Origin: JANWYU01 sp964655485
GTDB lineage: Bacteria; Bdellovibrionota; Bdellovibrionia; Bdellovibrionales; Bdellovibrionaceae
Assembly (NCBI GenBank): GCA_964655485.1
Contig: CAZZMS010000153.1
Location: 1 to 10,241, forward strand
Reading direction: 5' to 3'
Length of the DNA: 10,241 bases
The notes below the pieces were generated by a model, which did no database searches, was not told where the DNA came from, and was given only the letters and a program-made list of their open reading frames with translations. Below are positions 1 to 5,153 of the stretch, one piece after another. Within the stretch, counting starts at the first letter, position 1. Every line of letters starts with the position of its first letter. The position numbers and the translations under genes were made by a program.

Positions 1-49
1 TTGTCTTGGGGGCTTGGGGTCGCAGGTTCGAATCCTTTCTCCCCGACCA
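1..49 (+). tRNA. 3' part of a tRNA, probably tRNA-Pro (UGG); 5' end outside window
   Basis: A T-arm with loop TTCGAAT (27-33) is followed by a 3' acceptor strand CTCCCCG (39-45), discriminator A46 and encoded CCA (47-49). The acceptor strand implies a 5' strand of type CGGGGAG, which is characteristic of bacterial tRNA-Pro, and the GGGTC variable region (17-21) also matches that family. Counting back places anticodon TGG at 7-9 inside loop CTTGGGG (5-11), with U33 at position 6. The stems pair poorly: the T-stem has a C23-T37 mismatch and the visible anticodon stem has two T-T mismatches (T2-T14 and T1-T15). This may be a divergent gene, a decaying copy or the result of sequence error. The D-arm and the 5' acceptor strand are not visible, so the identity rests on the 3' half only. 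Confidence 0.7.
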
Positions 50-80
50 GTTTTGTGGGTCGGTCCGGTGGGGGTTCGGG

Positions 81-198
81 GCTCTTTATCATATACGGCG
101 GCATCCGTTAGCTGGGTAACAGTTGGGTAGCATAGTGAGCCGGCAGCAGGGTTCTTTACCATATACGGGGGCATTAGGTAGCTGGGTAACAGGTGGGT
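81..198. repeat. Pair of diverged ~48-bp direct repeats, 70-bp period
   Basis: Copy 1 (81-128) and copy 2 (151-198) align without gaps and differ at about 7 of 48 positions. Shared blocks include ATATACGG, GGCAT and GCTGGGTAACAG. The copies are offset by exactly 70 bp and separated by 22 bp of unrelated sequence. Both lie in the 151-bp gap between the tRNA 3' end and the stop codon of the convergent permease gene, and copy 2 ends two bases before that stop. No open reading frame or T-run terminator is visible here. The origin is unknown: it may be a local duplication or two members of a dispersed intergenic repeat family. Confidence 0.75.
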
Positions 199-200
199 GA

Positions 201-1019
201 TCAAGAGCTGGCCGAGCTGTAACGAGTAAGGGCTTTTTTCCACAGCCAGCGAGCGGCAAGGTTCAGAATAAATGGTACAGTGAGTGCAAGAGCTAACCAC
301 CATCCAGGGGAGGCATCAAATAAAATCCGAGTCGGAATGCTAGCTACTAAGCCCACCGGAAGAATGGTAACAATCAGTAAGCGTATTCCTGGATGGTAGA
401 TGTGATCAGGCCTTAAACCTAAGCGATAAATTTGATACCAAATGTATTGAATATTTTCGGCGCGGACCACGATTAATGCTAAAATGGCCATCATAAAGCG
501 TACAGCGTAAATCGACAGAACACCTCCTGGGATGAGGAGTAGTCCGGCGAACAAGCGTAATCCATTTAACGAAGACCACCAAGGTAACAAGGCCCAAATC
601 AAAAAGGCAGTCGCAATGCTGAGATTACCGATTAAAGCCCAGCTGATCTTCTGGAGGCTTACAAATATTTGGGCATCTACAGGTTTGGTTAAAAGGAGAT
701 CGAGCTCTCCTTTGCGCACACGGTCGCTAAAACGGTCAAGGTTTTCATGAAATAAAATCATATAGAGAGCATCTACCACAAATAAAATGCCCAAAAAAAC
801 TCGAATGTGCTGAATTTCCCAGGGGCCTATGCGCGGAACGTGCTGATACAGGACCTCAAATAAAAAAATTTGTGATACATACCAAAAAATATCAGTCACG
901 ATCCGTAGAATAAAATTGATGCGATACTCGGCTTCGATTTTCCAGCTAGATCGAGCGATGGCTTTAAGCACCCGTAGATATTTGCCAGATTTTATGGTGA
1001 GGGAGAGTGATGAGCTCAT
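201..1019 (-). CDS. ABC-2-type exporter permease (COG3694/DUF990 family), second subunit
   Basis: This is an integral membrane subunit of an ABC transporter, expected to form the inner-membrane channel with the neighbouring permease. From the ATG at 1019 it has 272 residues with about six hydrophobic segments (roughly 34-57, 72-91, 125-145, 155-185, 213-230 and 239-255). The loop 'FSDRVRKGELDLLLTKPVDAQ' begins near residue 97 and is characteristic of this family (PF06182-like). The partner permease carries an equivalent loop, so the two are probably distant paralogues forming a heterodimer. An in-frame TTG at 1058 would add 13 residues and has an AGGA about 8 bases upstream. I prefer the ATG because the sister protein starts close to its 'YRxNF' motif and because the TTG lies inside a possible hairpin. 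The gene ends the minus-strand cluster. The substrate cannot be inferred. Confidence 0.88.
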   Translation of the reverse strand: MSSSLSLTIKSGKYLRVLKAIARSSWKIEAEYRINFILRIVTDIFWYVSQIFLFEVLYQHVPRIGPWEIQHIRVFLGILFVVDALYMILFHENLDRFSDRVRKGELDLLLTKPVDAQIFVSLQKISWALIGNLSIATAFLIWALLPWWSSLNGLRLFAGLLLIPGGVLSIYAVRFMMAILALIVVRAENIQYIWYQIYRLGLRPDHIYHPGIRLLIVTILPVGLVASIPTRILFDASPGWWLALALTVPFILNLAARWLWKKALTRYSSASS

Positions 1020-1191
1020 GAGTAAATTCCACCACTTAGATACATCGGATTCGAACAATCCGTGATCCTCAGTTCCACATCACAGGAAAAGTTGAGTGGA
1101 TCCGTGAGTTTTGTCAAAGCCACGATAGACCTGTTGATTTTGGTAAAAATGCTGGTCTTAGATATGTGAAACCATCCCAACATATAAGCTC
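1020..1191 (-). other. Gap inside the ABC cluster with possible hairpin at the next gene's start
   Basis: These 172 bp separate the two permease genes, in contrast to the tight packing upstream. A perfect inverted repeat CGGATT-5 nt-AATCCG lies at 1046-1062 and contains the alternative TTG start of the second permease. An 8-bp direct repeat ATCCGTGA occurs at 1058-1065 and 1100-1107. On the minus strand a consensus-like TTGACA (plus coordinates 1112-1117) is present, but no acceptable -10 box follows at normal spacing. I see no gene in the gap. It may hold a leader or a weak internal promoter. Confidence 0.35.
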
Positions 1192-2004
1192 TCAAGCTGC
1201 TGTCCCAGTATAGTCTTTGACCATATAGGACCAAAGTTTTTGACTGACCCACCAAAACACAAGGCACCAGACGACAAGTTTAGCTGTGGCCGTGTAGAAT
1301 AAAAGAGTATCAATGCGCCCCGTGAGGTAAGCCACGGGAATATAAACCGCATGACAAAAAGGTAGTTGCAAGAACACATCACGAACAGCCGAGGGGAGTA
1401 AGTCGAGAGGAAAAAGCTCTCCTGAGAGTAACCAAAGGGCTAAATTTTTGGCTACGGTAAATGAGCTCACCTTGGTGAGCTTAAAGGCCAAAAGACTCAT
1501 CATGAAACTCAGACTATAGATGAGCCAGAGATAGAGGCTCATCGACATAAGAATCCATGGGAGCCGACTGAAATGAAGAGGCCAGCCCATGGTGAAAGCC
1601 ACTGCTAGGGGAATCCATAAGGAGAATAGAATCGTCATCAGTTTGTAGGTAAAAAACTGCGACCAATAGTAGGAGTAAAAACTCATGGGGCGAATCATAA
1701 TTTGATTGATGTTACCGCTTTCGACCTCTTCGATCATGCGAAACTCGTACATCCAATTGGATCCTACTCGAGAGAAAAAACCAGATAAGATAGCGTAAAC
1801 ATAGTAACTTTCAGCCGGAAAATCGCCTAGCGACTTGAGCTGATTCGATACAAATAAGGCACGCCATAAGACCCACTCAACTCCTGCAGTAATAAGAGGC
1901 TGAATCAACACATCGGCTAAAAAGTTTAATCTGTATTGCAGATGACTTTTCCAAGAAAGAATTGCGATGGCTTTGAAGTTAGCGAAGAAAGTTCTGAATA
2001 ACAT
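1192..2004 (-). CDS. ABC-2-type exporter permease (COG4587/COG3694-like), first subunit
   Basis: This is a polytopic membrane protein of 270 residues counted from the ATG at 2004. A TTG two codons upstream (2010) is a less likely start. Hydrophobic segments lie near 30-50, 66-80, 118-140, 150-178, 183-197 and 235-255. The loop 'RMIEEVESGNINQIMIRP' near residue 89 and the later 'SGELFPLDLLP' match permeases that travel with COG4586 ATPases. The gene overlaps the end of the ATPase gene by 26 nt, so translational coupling and a common complex are likely. The Shine-Dalgarno before the ATG is weak (AAGAG-like), which fits coupling. The transported molecule is unknown. In this family the older annotation 'daunorubicin resistance' is only homology-based. 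Confidence 0.88.
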   Translation of the reverse strand: MLFRTFFANFKAIAILSWKSHLQYRLNFLADVLIQPLITAGVEWVLWRALFVSNQLKSLGDFPAESYYVYAILSGFFSRVGSNWMYEFRMIEEVESGNINQIMIRPMSFYSYYWSQFFTYKLMTILFSLWIPLAVAFTMGWPLHFSRLPWILMSMSLYLWLIYSLSFMMSLLAFKLTKVSSFTVAKNLALWLLSGELFPLDLLPSAVRDVFLQLPFCHAVYIPVAYLTGRIDTLLFYTATAKLVVWCLVFWWVSQKLWSYMVKDYTGTAA

Positions 2005-2953
2005 CTTCAAACTCTTTTTCTTGGATTTGAATTTCTGCTAAGGGAAGTTCGCGGGCTATGATTTGCACAAACTCGGACAAATCAGAACTTGTTACCTCTT
2101 GTTGCCACCAAAGTTGATCCGCTTTTATCAGATAACTTTTCCAATGAAAGTCCTGCCCAAGACTGCGGGATAAGCGGAGGGAGACGGTTTTTTTGTCTTG
2201 GTAGTTTCTTAAAAAACTGGCGTAAGGACCATCAAATACTTTTTGTCCCCGACTTAAAACAATCAGGTGGTGAGCTAGCTCTGAAATGTCTGCCATGTAG
2301 TGGGAGGTTAAAATGATGAGCGGATGATGCTGACGGACGTAATCCGCTAAAAACTTTCTGATGTTTTGTTGTGAAGGCAGATCGAGTCCAATCGTAGGCT
2401 CATCGAGAAATAAGATCTCGGGTTGATGTAAAAGAGCCGAGATAATTTCCATTTTCATACGCTCACCCAGCGACAAGCGACGAACCTGAGTGTCGAGAAC
2501 ATGACTGCAAGAGAGCATTTCCGCAAGCTCTCCTGCGCGTTGCTTGGCCGTTGTCCAAGGAATATCATACAAAGTGGCCAAAAGCTCAAAACTATCCCAG
2601 GGACTGAGGTCCCACCAGAGTTGATTTTTTTGTCCCAAGATCACTCCGATTTGTTTTAAGAACTCCGGCTTCCGCTCGGCAGGTCGGTATCCTAACACGC
2701 TCACTTCGCCTGCTGAGGGATGGATAAGGCCAATCAATAACTTGATAAGTGTAGTTTTGCCGGCACCATTGGCCCCAATCAGGCCAACAACTTGTCCGCG
2801 AGTTAACTGCAGTTCCAGAGGATGAAGGGCGATTTTCTCCTCATAGTGGGGGGTAAAAAAGTTTTTCCACAGGGCGCCTGAGCCATGATGTTTTTTTTGT
2901 ACGCGAAAGCGTCGTTCAAGCCCATGCGCCTCGATGAGGATATCATGACCCAT
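1979..2953 (-). CDS. ABC transporter ATP-binding protein (COG4586 type)
   Basis: This is the cytoplasmic ATPase that would power the two adjacent permeases. The 324-residue protein shows a complete nucleotide-binding domain: Walker A 'GANGAGKTT' (60-68), Q-loop 'GQKNQLWWDLSPWDSF' (107-122), signature 'LSLGERMKME' (160-169), Walker B 'EILFLDEP' (179-186) and the H-loop histidine in 'LTSHYM' (H218). The wording 'GQKNQLWWDL' and 'LSLGERMK' is typical of COG4586 rather than of lipid-exporter or lipopolysaccharide ATPases. The C-terminal ~90 residues form an accessory region ending 'EKEFEDVIQNFLR', like the short ferredoxin-like tails of ABC-2 ATPases. The start ATG at 2953 lies 5 bp after the nfu stop, so nfu and the transporter are probably co-transcribed. 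All catalytic residues are present and I see no truncation. Confidence 0.93.
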   Translation of the reverse strand: MGHDILIEAHGLERRFRVQKKHHGSGALWKNFFTPHYEEKIALHPLELQLTRGQVVGLIGANGAGKTTLIKLLIGLIHPSAGEVSVLGYRPAERKPEFLKQIGVILGQKNQLWWDLSPWDSFELLATLYDIPWTTAKQRAGELAEMLSCSHVLDTQVRRLSLGERMKMEIISALLHQPEILFLDEPTIGLDLPSQQNIRKFLADYVRQHHPLIILTSHYMADISELAHHLIVLSRGQKVFDGPYASFLRNYQDKKTVSLRLSRSLGQDFHWKSYLIKADQLWWQQEVTSSDLSEFVQIIARELPLAEIQIQEKEFEDVIQNFLR

Positions 2954-2958
2954 AGAGC

Positions 2959-3528
2959 TTAAATCGCCTCCACCGATTGGATTTCGGGGAATTGGTTTTT
3001 AATGCGCGATTCTATCCCTTCTTTCAAGGTGATTTGAGAGGAGGGACAGCTTGAGCAGGATCCTTTCAGCTGGAGGTAGAGGACGCTATTTTCTAATTTA
3101 ATCCAACGCAGGTCCCCGCCATCCATTTGTAAAACGGGGCGCACATATTCTTGAAGAAAGTTTTTTAATTGAGCCGTCAGTTCGTCATCTCCGGGCAAGA
3201 CACTGAGGCTGTCACTGGCTTGTACATCCCTTTCGGTCTCCACCTTTTGCCAAATCGGGTAGCCTTCATCGATATGTTCTTGAATAAGCTGGGTCAGTGG
3301 CTCTTGCAAAATATCCCAGTCCACCCAGTCGTGTTTGGTAAGGCTCATAAAGTCAGGCCCTAGAGTGATTTGTTTCGTCCAAGGAAAGCCAAAAATTTTT
3401 TTTGCCAAAGGGCTTGCGTCCGTTTGGCGAGGGTTATCAAAATTGATAGTCTCAGTCAGTCCCGTGGCAGGTAGATGGAACTTCAGAGTATGAGGATTGG
3501 GGGTAATATCGGCTCTGACAATAAACAT
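2959..3528 (-). CDS. nfu: NifU-like Fe-S cluster scaffold/carrier (Nfu_N + NifU C-terminal domain)
   Basis: This is a cytoplasmic Fe-S cluster scaffold or carrier, expected to pass 4Fe-4S clusters to target apoproteins. The N-terminal ~90 residues ('MFIVRADITPNPHTLKF...') match the Nfu N-terminal domain (PF08712). Residues ~118-185 match the NifU C-terminal domain (PF01106), with 'QMDGGD' near 134-139 and the cluster-binding CxxC as 'GSCSSCPSS' (C158, C161). At 189 residues it is the usual size for bacterial two-domain Nfu proteins. I chose the ATG at 3528 because AGGAG lies 7 bases upstream and the Nfu_N domain starts there. An ATG at 3555 would add nine residues with a poorer site. It is the first gene of a minus-strand cluster with the ABC exporter and is divergent from fbaB. 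A functional link to the exporter is not evident. Confidence 0.93.
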   Translation of the reverse strand: MFIVRADITPNPHTLKFHLPATGLTETINFDNPRQTDASPLAKKIFGFPWTKQITLGPDFMSLTKHDWVDWDILQEPLTQLIQEHIDEGYPIWQKVETERDVQASDSLSVLPGDDELTAQLKNFLQEYVRPVLQMDGGDLRWIKLENSVLYLQLKGSCSSCPSSQITLKEGIESRIKNQFPEIQSVEAI

Positions 3529-3535
3529 GGTTGGG

Positions 3536-3540
3536 CTCCT
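3536..3540 (-). promoter_or_regulatory. Shine-Dalgarno of nfu
   Basis: AGGAG on the minus strand sits 7 nt before the ATG at 3528. It decides this start over the in-frame ATG at 3555, which is preceded only by AAAGGG at a longer distance. Confidence 0.8.
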
Positions 3541-3590
3541 TGTGACGCTCTTCATGGTTGCTGCCCTTTAACCAAAATATCTCAAAGTGT

Positions 3591-3626
3591 CGGTTCTAGA
3601 TTAAAGGGCTTGAAAGCTCTAAACCG
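3591..3626 (-). promoter_or_regulatory. Possible hairpin at the 5' end of the nfu transcript
   Basis: Read on the minus strand, CGGTT-TAGA at the 5' side can pair with TCTA-(G bulge)-AACCG at the 3' side, giving nine pairs around a ~17-nt loop. The arm begins one base from the start expected of the promoter proposed at 3634-3661, so it would form a 5'-terminal stem-loop. There is no T-run, so it does not look like a terminator. Its function is unknown. Confidence 0.3.
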
Positions 3627-3633
3627 TTTTTCA

Positions 3634-3661
3634 GTTCTAAGGGGTTTTATTGTCAGGTCAA
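3634..3661 (-). promoter_or_regulatory. Candidate sigma70-type promoter for the nfu/ABC cluster
   Basis: On the minus strand TTGACC (plus 3656-3661) is followed after 16 nt by TAGAAC (plus 3634-3639). The -35 is good and the -10 is mediocre. Transcription would start near 3627, about 100 nt before the nfu start codon. This rests on consensus matching by eye only. Confidence 0.3.
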
Positions 3662-3682
3662 GATGAGAGCCCAAAAACCGCT

Positions 3683-3713
3683 TTGACGCATATTTTTGAT
3701 AGGGAAATATGCT
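3683..3713 (+). promoter_or_regulatory. Candidate sigma70-type promoter for fbaB
   Basis: TTGACG (3683-3688) is followed after 19 nt by TATGCT (3708-3713). The spacing is longer than ideal and the -10 matches four of six bases. Transcription would begin near 3720, within the odd palindrome ACTGACTCAGT (3722-3732) and about 55 nt before the fbaB start. A weaker alternative, TTGCCA (3713-3718) with TGAAAA 17 nt on, is also possible. Confidence 0.3.
3688..3712. promoter_or_regulatory. Perfect inverted repeat upstream of fbaB (operator candidate)
   Basis: GCATATTT (3688-3695) and AAATATGC (3705-3712) are exact reverse complements separated by 9 nt. The arms are about one and a half helical turns apart centre to centre and fill the spacer of the candidate fbaB promoter. 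This placement suits a dimeric repressor. The regulator is not identifiable here. Confidence 0.4.
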
Positions 3714-3763
3714 TGCCAAAAACTGACTCAGTCTTTGAAAATGGGCCTCATTCTTAATTCAGC

Positions 3764-3769
3764 AAGGAG
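3764..3769 (+). promoter_or_regulatory. Shine-Dalgarno of fbaB
   Basis: AAGGAG lies 5 nt before the ATG at 3775. An in-frame GTG at 3769 overlaps this site, so GTG cannot reasonably be the start and the protein begins 'MTPRVREIL'. Confidence 0.85.
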
Positions 3770-3774
3770 TGAAC

Positions 3775-4707
3775 ATGACCCCACGAGTACGTGAGATTCT
3801 TAGTTGGTATGGTTCAGATAACCCCGGGACGCTGACGAACTTGGCTCGTATGCTCAACCATGGGCGCCTCAAGGGCACCGGAAAGCTTGTTATTTTGCCG
3901 GTGGACCAAGGTTTCGAGCATGGTCCTGCTAGAAGTTTTGCGAAAAATCCTGATGCTTATGATCCCGCGTATCACTTTGAGCTTGCGATTGAATCTGGTT
4001 GCAACGCTTATGCGGCTCCTTTGGGGGCTTTAGAGGCTGCCGCCCGTGACTTTGCCGGAGAAATTCCTCTCATATTGAAGATCAACAATTCCGACACCCT
4101 GTACTCTAGCAAGTCTCCCATCTCGGCTTTGACCTCAGGAGTGGAGGACGCTCTGCGATTGGGATGTGTTGGAATTGGATTTACAATTTATCCCGGCTCT
4201 CCTGCCAGAAAAACCATGTACGAGGAAATTCGCCAAGCGGCTTTAGAGGCCAAAAAGGCTGGCTTGGTGGTGGTGATCTGGTCCTACCCAAGGGGTGAGC
4301 AGTTATCTAAAGAGGGAGAGACTGCCATCGACGTGGTTGCCTATGCTGCCCACTTAGCGGCTCAACTGGGAGCCCACATTATCAAAGTGAAACCGCCAAC
4401 AGCACACCTTGAACAAGAGGCTGCGAGAAAAGTTTATGAGGCCCAGGGAATTCGTGTGCAGTCTTTGGCGGATAGAGCCCGACACGTGGTGCAGTCTGCG
4501 TTTAATGGTAAGCGGATCGTCATCTTCTCGGGAGGAGAGGCCAAAGGCAAAGAGGACATTTTAGCTGAAGTGACTGAGCTAGCGCGCGGTGGTGGTTTTG
4601 GATCGATTATGGGAAGAAATGCCTTCCAGCGACCTAAAGCGGAGGCTATTCAGTTACTCAAAGAAGTCCAAAACATTTTTGCGGGTTACGATTTAGATAA
4701 GAAATAA
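3775..4707 (+). CDS. fbaB: Class I fructose-bisphosphate aldolase, archaeal/DhnA type
   Basis: This cytoplasmic enzyme reversibly splits fructose 1,6-bisphosphate into dihydroxyacetone phosphate and glyceraldehyde 3-phosphate through a Schiff base (glycolysis/gluconeogenesis). The 310-residue protein is a single TIM barrel of the COG1830 (DhnA) family. Visible landmarks are 'LPVDQGFEHGP' (41-51), where the Asp and His line the active site, 'HIIKVKPPT' (201-209), which carries the Schiff-base lysine (K204 or K206), and the C-terminal phosphate-binding strands 'FSGGEAKGKED' (251-261) and 'GGFGSIMGRN' (273-282). The paralogue LsrF acts on a different substrate, but the N-terminal 'EILSWYGSDNPGTL' region is typical of true FbaB. 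lysS follows after 47 bp without an obvious terminator, so the two may be co-transcribed. The gene is divergent from nfu. Confidence 0.93.
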   Translation: MTPRVREILSWYGSDNPGTLTNLARMLNHGRLKGTGKLVILPVDQGFEHGPARSFAKNPDAYDPAYHFELAIESGCNAYAAPLGALEAAARDFAGEIPLILKINNSDTLYSSKSPISALTSGVEDALRLGCVGIGFTIYPGSPARKTMYEEIRQAALEAKKAGLVVVIWSYPRGEQLSKEGETAIDVVAYAAHLAAQLGAHIIKVKPPTAHLEQEAARKVYEAQGIRVQSLADRARHVVQSAFNGKRIVIFSGGEAKGKEDILAEVTELARGGGFGSIMGRNAFQRPKAEAIQLLKEVQNIFAGYDLDKK

Positions 4708-4754
4708 TCTTCGGATAAAACTGAGCTTGCGGCTAGAGTACTTGGGGAGGACAT

Positions 4755-5117
4755 ATGCGAGAGGAAAATCCGTTGCGGCTAGAAAAAAAACGCAAGCTTC
4801 TCGCCTTGAAAGAGGCGGGAATCAATCCCTTTCCCTATCGTTTTGATAAAACTCACGCCGTATCTCAGTTGCGTACTCAGTATGAATCGAAGATTGCCGT
4901 TGGTGTGGTGACGCAAGTTCGGGTGTCGGTAGCTGGTCGAGTGATGACCTTACGCTCGATGGGCAAGGCCTCTTTCTTCAATATCCAAGATGAAGGAGCG
5001 CAAATTCAAATTTATCTGCGTAACGAAGAGTTACCGTGTGATCAGCTCAAGGCCTTAGGGCTACTCGATCTGGGTGATATTGTTGGGATTCAGGGCTGTT
5101 TGTTTAAGACGAAATAA
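4755..5117 (+). CDS. lysS: Lysine-tRNA ligase, N-terminal anticodon-binding part, ended by in-frame TAA
   Basis: This is the first 120 residues of class II lysyl-tRNA synthetase. The helical N-terminus 'RLEKKRKLLALKEAGINPFPYRF' region leads into the OB-fold that recognises the tRNA-Lys anticodon (about 54-120), with the family-typical 'SMGKASFFNIQDEG' at 68-81 and 'LDLGDIVGIQG' at 104-114. A strong GGGGAGGA lies 4-11 nt before the ATG. The reading frame stops at TAA 5115-5117 after 'LFKTK', where homologues such as E. coli LysS continue 'KTQTGELSIH'. Downstream codons resume with 'GELSIHTESFTILTK' in the same frame. The stop falls inside the OB-fold, so this piece alone is unlikely to be a stable domain. 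Read through the stop, the whole gene (4755-6242) encodes 495 residues, the normal LysRS length. Confidence 0.85.
   Translation: MREENPLRLEKKRKLLALKEAGINPFPYRFDKTHAVSQLRTQYESKIAVGVVTQVRVSVAGRVMTLRSMGKASFFNIQDEGAQIQIYLRNEELPCDQLKALGLLDLGDIVGIQGCLFKTK
5115..5117 (+). other. lysS: In-frame TAA interrupting lysS
   Basis: The frame is AAG ACG AAA TAA GGG GAG CTT TCG ATC, giving 'KTK*GELSI'. Frame and homology are continuous on both sides, so this is a substitution and not a frameshift. TAA is one base from AAA, CAA, GAA, TCA, TTA, TAT or TAC. A Lys here ('KTKKGEL') would need only one change, while the common Thr would need two. Neighbouring genes also end in TAA (fbaB, nfu, the ABC ATPase, dnaE2), so the codon is not generally reassigned. 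Confidence 0.92.
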
Positions 5118-5153
5118 GGGGAGCTTTCGATCCATACAGAATCCTTCACGATT

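Noticed and set aside
1089..1117. Internal minus-strand promoter beginning with TTGACA
   Set aside because: The -35 is perfect, but at 17-nt spacing the -10 is CAACTT, which matches poorly.
3769..3774. GTG start two codons upstream for fbaB
   Set aside because: The GTG overlaps the Shine-Dalgarno AAGGAG that serves the ATG at 3775.
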